This document shows, piece after piece, positions 11,127 to 20,600 of a stretch of 64,000 nucleotides of DNA (position 1 is the first letter of the stretch; the number at the start of each line of letters is the position of its first letter). The DNA lies in NCBI GenBank assembly GCA_003049485.1, contig PYST01000115.1, positions 42,564 through 106,563 on the forward strand. The letters are read 5' to 3'. This DNA comes from Ophioceras dolichostomum. Lineage: Eukaryota > Ascomycota > Sordariomycetes > Magnaporthales > Ophioceraceae. Made by a program: the position numbers and the translations under genes. The notes under the pieces are model-generated. The model was not told where the DNA came from and made no database searches. It saw only the letters and a list, made by a program, of their open reading frames with translations.

Positions 11127-11464
11127 TGTGAAGATGGTATGGCCCTGCGACAGTCGATACGGGAGGGATTGAGGATGGGCGACTGATTGGCTTGGGCTAT
11201 TAATCGTCGAGGAAGAGGCCGCGCAGAACACTTCGGAGCTGGTCTCACAGTTTCCAGTCGGCCACGGAGCTTCAATTCGAGATGACAGCTCACCAAATCG
11301 GTGGAAGCCAAGCTGTTCTGATTGGCGGGAGGGGTTCGGATCGGCCCCACATTTTGCTCCAAGGGAAGTCTAGCTTCTCCAGGTCTTCAGCTCTACCGAC
11401 TGACATCACTTCTTTCTTCAAACCCCCAAAACTCCCGGCGCGCACTCTCTCTTCCTTTCGAACA
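11127..11464. promoter_or_regulatory. Shared divergent promoter region of SEC11 and CWF19
   Basis: This 338-bp interval separates two divergently oriented start codons and must hold both promoters and leaders. The CWF19 frame is open upstream to 11282, but that extension shows no conserved residues, so I treat it as non-coding. No TATA box stands out. Confidence 0.6.
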
Positions 11465-13897
11465 ATGGATGGGCTAGACGAGTTCGAGAAGCAGCTGGCA
11501 GCCGAAAAGGCCGAAAGAGAGCTTCAGGCAGAGAAGGCGGACCGGAGAGAGAAGAAGCATCGGCACTATCACCATCGGGAGAGATCATCCGAGAGGCATC
11601 GCGACAGGGACAGGGACCGAGAACACAGAAGGGAGAAGGAGAGGGATAGGGGAGAAAATCGCGACCACGGCCGCGACAACGATCGCGACGGGCATAACAA
11701 ACATGGGCGCCATCACTCCCACCGCGATCTCGACGAGGGGGACGATGACGGGCATCGACACAAGCGCTCACGACATTTGAAAGACGACGATAATCGACGC
11801 GAGCGAGACGAGGAGAACTCCCGGCATCGAGATCGCCATCGGCACAGGCACAGGTCCAGGAGTCATGATCGCCACCGCGATCGTCGCTCCCGGGACGACA
11901 AAGCCAACGACGAGCCGAGCTTCTTACAGACTCACGACCCGAAAGAAGACCTCCCATTGCCGGACGACGAAACCCCAGCAAAGGATGAAGCGCTACTGGC
12001 TAGGGACTCCTGGATGACCGCACCATCAGGCATTGAGGTCGACTACCTGCACCGGAAAGAAGAGAAGCCGAAACCGAAACCCAAGCCCGAGAAGCGGGAG
12101 ATCTCATCACGGGAGCTGAACAGCGGCGTCCTCGGGGACCTCAACAACGGCATGAACATCGACGACATCGACCTTCCCGCACAGCCCAAAGCCAGCAGCT
12201 TCAAATTCGGCGACGACGGCTCGCATTGGCGCATGACCAAGCTCAAGAACATCTACGACACCGCCCAGCGCACCGGTCGATCCGCCGATGAGATAGGCGC
12301 CGAGACATTCGGCAGCCTGCGCGAGTTCGACGACATCCGGGAGGAGCGCATGGAGCTGGACCGCAAGGCCTCGTACGGCAAGGGCTACACAGGTAAAGAA
12401 GCGCCGACCGGCGACCTCTACCGCGAGCGGAAGGCCAAGGAACGCGAAAGTCTAGGAGGAGGGGAATCTCCCCACGGTCGCCGCCGTTACCACGACGAGC
12501 ATGACGATGATGACGACGATGATGGCGACGACCACGACGACCACGACGGCCTCCCCGACCAAGGCGCAGTTAAGGATGAACCTCCAGCAGCACCCCGCCT
12601 CGACCAAACAGCGCTCAACCGCATGCGCGCCGCAATGATGAAAGCCAAACTCCGCCGCGCCCCCGACGCCGACAAGCTCGAAACAGAATACAACGCCGCC
12701 ATGGCGTCCTTCTACCCCCCCTCCAGCGTTTCCTCCAGCAAAAACCAAAACCAAGCCGTCGTCCTCGACGCCTCTCACAGCCGCATGTTAGCTGGAACAG
12801 CCAGCGGTGGTGGCGGTTCCCGCGGCGAAGTGAAGACCGTATCGACCAAACGCGGCCGCGAGCGCGGCACCGTCGTGGCGAACGACGACATGACCCTCGA
12901 CGACATGGTGCGCGAGGAGCGGCGCACAAAGGGCCCCTCAGCGGGCGGCGCCGCGTCCGAATCGATGCGCATGGCCGAGCGCATCGCGCGCGAGGGCTCC
13001 CGCTACGAGAACGACCTGGAGTACATGGACGAGAACGCCGAGCGGCTTGCGGTGCGCACGCACCGCACCGACGCCGCCCTGAAGGCCGCCGCAGTGGGCG
13101 AGTTCCAGCGCATGAACGCCATCCTGGAGAAGTGCTCCCTGTGCCACCACGAGGACAGGGACAAGCCCCAAGACCGCCTGCCGCTCGCGCCCCTCGTCTC
13201 GCTCGCGACGAGGGTGTACCTCACGGTCGCTCCCTCGCCCGAGCTGAACAACGGGTGCGAGGGAGGGGCCGTCATCGTGCCCCTGGCGCACAAGCAGAAC
13301 CTGCTGGAGTGCGACGACGACGAGTGGGAGGAGGTGCGCAACTTCATGAAGGCTCTCACGAGGCTCTACCACGACCAGGGGAGGGACGTGGTCTTCTACG
13401 AGAACGCTGCGCAGCCGAGACGGAGGGGGCACGCGTGCATGGTCGCCGTGCCGATTCCCTACGAGACGGGCGCGACGGTCTCGGCTTTCTTCAGGGAGGC
13501 GATGCTGTCCGCCGGGGAGGAGTGGTCGCAGCACAAGAAGGTGGTCGATACCGGCAAAAAAGCCAGGAACGAGCCGGGGATGGGGAGGGGCATGGCGTTC
13601 CGGAGGAGCATCGCGCGCGAGGCACCGTATTTCCACGTGTGGTTCGACCTCGACGGCGGGCTGGGCCACGTGGTGGACGACGAGGATAGGTGGCCGAGGG
13701 GGGACCTGTTCGCGAGGGAGATACTGGGCGGGATGGTCGATTCGGATGTGGATGTCATTAAGAAGCAGCCTAGGTGGAGTGGGAGAGGCGGGAGTAGTGA
13801 GCAGACGGCGAGGGTGGAGGATTTTAGGAAGAGGTGGAGGAGGTTTGATTGGACTAGGGTGTTGACTGATGGGCAGGAGGAGCAGCAGCAGCAATAA
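11465..13897 (+). CDS. cwf19: CWF19-like spliceosome-associated protein (CwfJ C-terminal domains)
   Basis: This intronless frame gives 810 residues. The N-terminal third is a charged region full of RD, RE, HR and DRDRDR-type repeats, typical of splicing factors. The middle carries Asp-rich and basic segments. Near residue 548 the conserved C-terminus begins with MNAILEKCSLCHHEDRDKP, holding paired cysteines. It continues with the HIT-like CwfJ_C_1 domain (GGAVIVPLAHKQNLLECDDDEW, VVFYENAAQPRRRGHACMVA) and then CwfJ_C_2 (FRRSIAREAPYFHVWFDLDG, DLFAREILGGM). Proteins of this family (Cwf19 in fission yeast, CWF19L2 in humans) act late in splicing around lariat-intron release. The start at MDGLDEFEKQLAAEKAERE was chosen because it begins the acidic/basic coiled N-terminus; the longer ATG at 11282 is less likely. 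Confidence 0.93.
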   Translation: MDGLDEFEKQLAAEKAERELQAEKADRREKKHRHYHHRERSSERHRDRDRDREHRREKERDRGENRDHGRDNDRDGHNKHGRHHSHRDLDEGDDDGHRHKRSRHLKDDDNRRERDEENSRHRDRHRHRHRSRSHDRHRDRRSRDDKANDEPSFLQTHDPKEDLPLPDDETPAKDEALLARDSWMTAPSGIEVDYLHRKEEKPKPKPKPEKREISSRELNSGVLGDLNNGMNIDDIDLPAQPKASSFKFGDDGSHWRMTKLKNIYDTAQRTGRSADEIGAETFGSLREFDDIREERMELDRKASYGKGYTGKEAPTGDLYRERKAKERESLGGGESPHGRRRYHDEHDDDDDDDGDDHDDHDGLPDQGAVKDEPPAAPRLDQTALNRMRAAMMKAKLRRAPDADKLETEYNAAMASFYPPSSVSSSKNQNQAVVLDASHSRMLAGTASGGGGSRGEVKTVSTKRGRERGTVVANDDMTLDDMVREERRTKGPSAGGAASESMRMAERIAREGSRYENDLEYMDENAERLAVRTHRTDAALKAAAVGEFQRMNAILEKCSLCHHEDRDKPQDRLPLAPLVSLATRVYLTVAPSPELNNGCEGGAVIVPLAHKQNLLECDDDEWEEVRNFMKALTRLYHDQGRDVVFYENAAQPRRRGHACMVAVPIPYETGATVSAFFREAMLSAGEEWSQHKKVVDTGKKARNEPGMGRGMAFRRSIAREAPYFHVWFDLDGGLGHVVDDEDRWPRGDLFAREILGGMVDSDVDVIKKQPRWSGRGGSSEQTARVEDFRKRWRRFDWTRVLTDGQEEQQQQ

Positions 13898-14327
13898 GAA
13901 CAGCAGCAGCAATAGCAATAGTGATAACAATAGGGACGGTTGATAGTCGCAGTGCGGGCGGGGCTCAGCACTGCCGCTGCCTGTAGGTAGGTAGTTCTTG
14001 GGATGCTGAAGGACCTCTCACGGAAAGAAAGCTCCTACAGCTACGGTGGTATAGGCTTTCGATTGTATAAGGTCCCCTGTCTGTCCAAGCTCTGATGTTC
14101 CAAATCAAAAGGGAAGTGTCATGTTCTCGTCTTGTTCTGCATTACTGACCCGTCTTATGAACGCCGCCCACCATGAAGATTTAGGAACCTACGGGTACAC
14201 CCCTAGGAGTTCGTTTCTGGCAATCTGGTTCGAGATGGAACCGCAACATCAGTAGCAGCAGCAGCAGCAGCAACCACCGTCCTTTGTTCTAGCCATCTCT
14301 CTGACTCTGTATCCTATGCATGCCCCA
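13898..14327. other. Convergent 3' flank between CWF19 and the E2 gene
   Basis: The two genes converge here. Nothing coding is seen. CAG/CAA trinucleotide repeats occur just after the CWF19 stop and again near 14252-14272. The interval presumably holds both 3' UTRs. Confidence 0.5.
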
Positions 14328-15050
14328 TCACGACGATCCCGACCCCGACCCCGATGCCTTAGCCTTCTCCCCGGCCGACGACGACGACGAGTCGGCCGCG
14401 AAGTTAGGCGGCCCCTTCGCGTAGCGCACGACGTAGCTCCTGGCGTTCTTGTCGAACTCCTTCCTATTGTTGCGGTACTCGTCCGCGATGCGCGCCTCGA
14501 GCGGGTCGTCCGGCTGGGGCTCCACCAACAGGTCCCTGACGGCCTCGAGGACGCCCAGCAGCTTGCTGGCGGGCTTCCACGTCTCCGGCTTCAGGGCCGC
14601 GAGGCAGATGGACCCCACGCTGTCGTTCGTAACGTTCGGGTGGTAGATCCGCGTCGCGAAGGTGACGAGCGGCGGCTTGAACGGGTAGTCGGAGGGGAGG
14701 GAGACCACGAGCCCGAACTGGCCCCCTTGGTAGACGGTTCCGGAGGGGCCCTGCACGACGACGTGCCAGGTGAAGAGGTCGGAGTCGCCGGCGAGGGAGA
14801 TGGACATGCCGGCGGGGGTTTCGTTCATGCATTGGGAGAGTTCCTGCGAAACGGGGCAAGCAAGCGAGCGAGTGAGGGGGGAGCTCTGTTAGTGGATGTC
14901 GGGTTGAAGTTCTTGGACGGACGTGTTTGGACGGGGACAGCAAAAGCAGGCAGCAGCAGCAGGCTGGCTGTGTCGTCGGTTCTCCTGCTCGAGGAGAGAC
15001 ACAGAGAGATGCGCGGAGCTCACCTTTTGAACTCGTTTTTGGGACGTCAT
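14328..15050 (-). CDS. E2 ubiquitin-conjugating enzyme
   Basis: Two exons (15050-15024 and 14843-14328) join at phase 0 to a 180-residue E2. Exon 1 encodes only MTSQKRVQK and ends at a GTGAGC donor; exon 2 opens with ELSQCMNETPAGMSI. The UBC fold is complete: a helix-1 start, the YPFKPPLVTFATRIYHPN block with the HPN motif (residues 77-79), and the active-site Cys89 in GSICLAALK. The downstream LLGVLEAVRDLLVEPQPDDP and the DEYRNNRKEFDKNARSYV helices are also present. A short Ser/Gly-rich tail (AADSSSSSAGEKAKASGSGS) extends past the core. The residues around the active site (GSICLAALK rather than GxICLDIL) make it a divergent Ubc4/Ubc13-like member; I cannot name the yeast orthologue. Confidence 0.92.
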
Positions 15051-16340
15051 GATTGCGGCTCAAAGATCGTGCGGCGTCTTGTGTTCTATGCACTGGAGCA
15101 AACTGTTTCTGGGAGGAGCTGTGGTGGTTGGTAGCACAAGCAAGCGCACGGTCAAGGCTGCCGCTGTGTGGTGGTGGGATGGAGAAGGCTGCCCGAGAAA
15201 ATGACGTGTGAGGTTCGGCACTGTATGCCCCTAGGCAACCAGCTCGAGATCAAAGCCAAAGTGAATGATGTGTTTCTTCAGTCCAACCCAAAAAATTAAC
15301 TCGAGAAGATCAGAAATGGAATGTCTCCAGGACGCGGCTCGCTACAGATATTGATATAAAGACAGGAAGCCAGGGTCGGAAGTTGCAAATGTTGCTACAG
15401 GAGGTCCATTGGTCATCTTCTAAAGTGTCATGCGGGGCAGCCAGTCGGGTCTTAACTGGAGCTATTCACACCGAGCGACACAGCGGCAAGTAGTTCGCCA
15501 CAAGCATGAGGCAGCACTGGTCAAAGCAGCCGCAGGTGCACCCACCCGCCCGCCGGCACCACCGTCGGGCGCACACATGTCGGGCGTGCATGCAGACATC
15601 AAGGTCCCCTCCTGTGTCGCATTGAGTTCAGTCCAGTTCCTATTCGTAGCCCCAGAACCATTCCTTCAAGCAAGCATCGCCCTAGCCCACGCCGATGAGT
15701 ATGGATTCAAAGACCCCTGAAAGGCGAATGGTGGGGCGCAATTGGGGCTGGCTGGTGTGGGGATCTTCACCCCTCCTTCTCCCTGTCCCCCCTCCCCTGA
15801 GGAGTACGTACCTACCTATTCTTTTCGCAACGAGAGGAGGGCCTCCCATCTCTCCGACTGCTTGCTTCTACCCTTCATTCTGTCTGTGTCAGGGGCATAA
15901 ACAACATCAGGCTGATCAGGACCTGCGAAACAAAGGCGTCTCAGCCTCGCTTACACCTTAGCGCGACTGACTTCTTTCAATTGACTCTTCTCTGATTATT
16001 TCCCCGTCCTCCTCCTTCTCCACATCCTGTCCCTCCTCCGCGCCGCTCCGTAAGGGATTGCTTGACTCCCGCACCGCTCCGGCAACCCGCAGGCTTTTCG
16101 AATCACAGGCAATTCCTTCTCCGAACCATCCTTCCGTAACCCTATCTGCCCACCCACAGACCGACTGTGTGCGACCCGAGTAACCGGCATCTACCTGTAT
16201 CCCCCCGAGCTGGCTACCGCCGCCCTTCCGTCCACATACCTACCGTACTTAGGTACCTTACCTACCTACCTACTCTGCGAGACTTTCCCCCCCACGCTAC
16301 ATACGAGTCCCACCCTTCTCCCCCACAAACAAAACCGATA
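15051..16340. other. Divergent intergenic region between the E2 and coactosin genes
   Basis: It should contain both promoters. The right part is C/T-rich (about 15970-16340), as is common in fungal leaders, and includes TACCTACC-type repeats at 16240-16275. No gene is recognised; the short open frames at 15430-15961 show no family features. Confidence 0.5.
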
Positions 16341-16778
16341 ATGGCCGGGATCGAGTCCCCCGACATCGTCGACGCCTACGACAAAGTCCGCTCCGACAAA
16401 GACGAAACCAACTGGCTCCTGATCTCGGACGCAGCCGCGGGCAAGGGCCTCGAGCTGACGGCGACCGGAAGCGGCGGACTCGCCGAGCTGGCCGAGAAGC
16501 TGGACGACTCGCAGGCGCAGTACGGGTACGCGCGCGTCGAGTACGCCAACGACAGCGAGTCCACCAGAGTAAAATTCGTGTTCGTCGTCTGGATCGGCGA
16601 GAACACGAGGGTCATGAGGAAGGCCAGGGTCAGCATCGAGGCCGGCGAGGTGAAGAAGGTGCTGAGCCACCACAGCATCCAGGTCGACGCGCGGGACAAG
16701 GCCGACCTGGACGTCGAGGAGGTGGTGAAGAGGCTGAGGAAGGCGGGTGGGGCTGATTATAATGGTGGTAGGGGATGA
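16341..16778 (+). CDS. Coactosin-like actin-binding protein (ADF-H domain)
   Basis: A single exon encodes 145 residues covering one ADF-homology domain. The conserved features are the N-terminal helix followed by VRSDKDETNWLLI, the GGLAELAEKLDDSQAQYGYA block, VKFVFVVWIGENTRVMRKAR and the C-terminal VEEVVKRLRKAGGADYNG. This run of motifs matches coactosin rather than cofilin: there is the VWIG segment and the RLRKAGGA...Y C-terminus. Coactosins bind F-actin and favour filament growth by opposing capping. The start ATG follows a C-rich, CT-rich leader. Two upstream in-frame ATGs at 16167 onward give non-conserved Pro-rich sequence and are rejected. Confidence 0.93.
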   Translation: MAGIESPDIVDAYDKVRSDKDETNWLLISDAAAGKGLELTATGSGGLAELAEKLDDSQAQYGYARVEYANDSESTRVKFVFVVWIGENTRVMRKARVSIEAGEVKKVLSHHSIQVDARDKADLDVEEVVKRLRKAGGADYNGGRG

Positions 16779-17654
16779 TGACGACGATGATGATGATTGC
16801 CTTTTTCGCGCTGTGGAAGATGGGATAGATATAAATGGGGAGGAAAGACGGTCAGAATAGGCGGGAACGGGGTTCGGTCGGTACGGATGCGTGTCGCTGG
16901 CGTCGTGCGGCATCCACAGGGGGATTGCACATGGGTGGCATCTACGGAAAAGCAAAGGGCTCATATATGGAAGGTGCGAGAGGCTAGGATATTTGGTGGG
17001 CGGTATGTAGGTGCGTTTTTGTGATATTTAGCAAGATGTCCCGCGCAGGGTCACGGCGTCGTCGGTTCAACCAGGGAGGGAGGGGCACGAATCTGGAGAC
17101 ATCGTCAGCATCAGCATCAGCATCTCCTTTGATCTCCTTGGGCATATTTGAGGGGGAGACCGATCAACCTACACGGGAGCGAAATACAAAATACATGGAA
17201 ATATGAAGCATTGGAAACCACATCACTCTCGTGCGTACAGATTGCATAGGTGGAAAAATATCGCAAATCGATACTATGTCTAAACTGTAGATGATCGCAG
17301 CAACAGCTTCAACCATCCTTCAAGCAAACGAGCCCGTCCACTCTCTATCACTAACACGGAGTAAGCGCATAAGCCTCCAAATGATATAATACAGCAGCAA
17401 AAAGGCGGGAAACGGCTTGCTTGCAAGGCATTATCCGCTTTTGTTCCGTCCGTCCCCAACCCCAAAGGGGCTCTCAAAAACAGCCAGCCATTCCATTCAC
17501 GCCTCGCCAAAAGCCCAAATAAACAGACCCAACCGACCAAAGAAGGCTCGGACAGCTTCCTCATCTACCGATCACGAGTCGAGCGGATGTATGAAGTGAC
17601 ACCACGCCCCTACGTGGCGGCATTCATCTCCGCGAACCAGAGCAAGAAAGGTCC
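16779..17654. other. Convergent 3' flank between coactosin and HIR3
   Basis: No gene seen. A (GAT/GAC)-type repeat lies just after the coactosin stop (about 16776-16798) and a CATCAG-type repeat near 17104-17127. It probably contains the 3' UTRs of both converging genes. Confidence 0.5.
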
Positions 17655-20600
17655 CTATACCTCATCCTCCTCCTCGTCGCCAGCTCGTCCTCCAACCTTG
17701 CCGCCTTCTTCGTCCAGGGCAGCAGTCCCGCCCATTTCGGTGTCTTCCACTTCCTCTTCCTCCTCTTCCTCTTCCTCTTCTTCCTCCGCTTCCTCCGCCT
17801 CTTCGCCCTCCCCTTCGTCATCTTCATCCTCCTCCTCATCTTCTTCCTCTTCGTCCACCTCCACTTCTTCAGCCTCATCCCCTTCACCACCCTCCTCCTC
17901 CTCATCATCTTCCTCCTCTTCAACTTCTACTCCTTCCTCGCCTTCCACGCCTTCCTCCTCCTCCTCCTCTTCTTCCTCTTCACCCTCCACTTCCTCACCT
18001 TCTTCCTCGCCTTCCTCGCCTTCCTCTTCCTCTTCCTCTTCTTCCCCTTCCTCCTCCTCCTCAACGCCAACCTCCTCATCAGGCGCCACAGGACTACTAA
18101 CATCCTCATCCAGCTCGCTAAGCGCCTCGCTATCACTGCTACTGACCACATTGGGAGGAGGACCAGCAGAGTCGACGCTCCGCCGCAGGTTAGGGAACAT
18201 CAGACCGATCGGCATGTTGTCCTCGTAGTCCGGCGGCACATCGCTCAGGTCGCTCTCGTCGTCCGCGTCGTCGTGCATGCTCCGGGGTGCGCTCGACGAC
18301 GACCGCTCGCTGCCGCCGTCCGCGCCAGCATCATCCTCAACAGCGTCGTCCACATGCGTGTCGTCATCATCGCCATCAGCACCAGCCATGGAGGTATCGT
18401 GCCCAGCCTCTTCGCCATCAGCCGCCGTGGCGCCGTCATCCTCTTCTTCTTCGTCCTCCTCATCTTCCTCATCGCCGTCTTTCATAAGCGTATCGCCATC
18501 ATTAGCAGCCCCGCCCCCGCGACCGCCAGCAACACCACCTTCCTCATCCTCGTCCTCGTCCTCGTCGCCAGCACCAGATTTCGGCGTAGCCCGACTAGTA
18601 GCACCACTATTATTCCTCCCAATACCGCCAGCACTAGACGCAGAGCCCATCCGCGACTTCCGCCGACCTCCTCCCCCTCCTCCACCACTCCCACTCCCGC
18701 CACCGCCGCCGCCGCCCTCTTGCAGTAATCCAGCGGCCCCGCCGTCGCCTCCACCTATGCCACGAGATCCCGTGCTAACCGCAGACTTCGGCATTGGCGG
18801 CTCCGTGGCGCGCGCGACAGCCTGCTCCGCCTTACGCAGCACGTCGGGGCGCCTTATGCCCGCCACCCTGCGCGGCTTGTTGGTCGCAGACGGCTCGCCG
18901 GCCGCCGCCGCGTGCCTATCGGGCGCCTCCGAGCCAGCCCGGCTCGTGTTTCTAGTATCAAGCGCAGCGAGGAAACCGTCCAACGCCGTGAGTTTGGGCG
19001 CGGGCGCAGGCGCACCGTCGGCACCACTCCCGCTCCCAGCCGCGGCACCGTTGTTGATGTTGTTACTGTTATTCTTCTCCGCCTCCTCCTTAAGCCTGCT
19101 CAGCCTCTCCTCGATGATCTGAGCAGGCGGCGGGCCCGGCAACCCCGGCCCGACATCCTGGTAGATGAGCGCGTACGAGTCGCTGATGAGCTCGTCGATC
19201 GGCCCGGCCTTTATCAGCATGGCGTTCAGCTTCTTCAGCTCGATGGCCTCCTTCATGGCGTCGAGCGCGCGGTGCTGCACTTCACCACCAGCCCACTCGG
19301 AGATGCGCTCGGTAACGATCTCGAACTCCTCCGCCACGACCGACTTGAACACCTCGTCCTCCGTATCCGGGATGTCGTACGCCTCGCGGATGAGCCCCGT
19401 GTACGCCACCACGCACGACTGCCACAGCTCGTTGAAGTGGTAGAAGTCGGCGCCCTTCTTGCGGATTCGCCGCAGGAGGGCCTCGAGGTTGGAGCGGTCG
19501 CGCATGACCACCAGCAGGCGCGTCATGAAGCGCACGTACTGCTCCGTGTAGACGTGGTGGCGGCCCGCCCGCTCGGCGTCGCACTTCCACACGTTCATCA
19601 CCATCGTCTTGGTGAACATCGACTCGCGCAGGACTGAAAATGCCGCCTTCGCCTGCATGAGCCGGCTGGCTACGGCGTCGACCGACGGCGGCGACTTGTG
19701 GTGGCCGTGACCGTGACCGTGACCGTGACCGTGGCCGTTGGGGCGGGGCGAGGAAGAAGTAGAGTTGCGGGACCGGGACCGGGATGCAGAGGCGGAGGCA
19801 GAGGACGAGGACGACGAGGATTCGGCGTCGACGTCGAAGAGGATCTTGGCGTGCCGTATGATCATGCGGTGCTGCCAGTTCGACTTGTCCTTATCGCGCA
19901 GCTGACGCAGGTAGCGGATCACAAACGACTCCCAGTCCTCGGCGTCGTCCGAGTCGCCGATGGTGATCTCCTCGCCGCGCTGCAGGGCGTAGGGTTGGCG
20001 CTGCAGCACGTCGGCGGCGTCCTGCGCGGCCATGTTTCCCCGGGTGACGAGCTTGTGCAGCACCGAGAGCGTCTTGTAGTGCGGCTCTAGGATAGGGTCC
20101 TGGCCGTGCCGCGGCTTGGGGAGGCGGGACACGACCTCGACCGCGTGCTCGAGCGCGCGGATCACGGCCTCCTTGGTCGGCTTGGACAACCGCGTCTTCT
20201 CCGCGAGGTCCTCGGCCGGCTTCTGGTACATCTTCCAGAGGCACTTGGCGTACATGTAGGGGCTCTTCCACTCGTTGGGGCGGCTGATCACCATGGCCTT
20301 CTTAAACAGCGTGGCCGCGTACTTCCAGACCTGGTAGTCGGTCATCTCCACGTGCAGGATCTTCTTATACGTCCCGTTCCCGTTGCTTTCGATAAAATAC
20401 CGCTCTTGGTCCGAGTGTTTGAAGGGGTCCATCGCGAATGGCTCGCGGCTGGAGGCGTACATGCGCATGCCGAAGTTGTAGTACAGGCTGCTGAGGGCCT
20501 CGACGTCGTTCTCCGACAGTGCCCTCGAGAGGGAGTACGAGTGCGAGAGCGCCAGGCTATAGCAGTGGATCGAGTTCCGCTGGAACTTGACCAGGTCCGC

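Noticed and set aside
12938..13930. 330-residue minus-strand frame
   Set aside because: Antisense shadow of the conserved C-terminus of CWF19.
14316..15134. 272-residue plus-strand frame
   Set aside because: Overlaps the E2 gene antisense; the E2 exons account for all conserved sequence.
18277..19122. 281-residue Ser/Pro-rich plus-strand frame
   Set aside because: It is the antisense of the Glu/Gly-rich tail of HIR3, with no start context or conserved motif.
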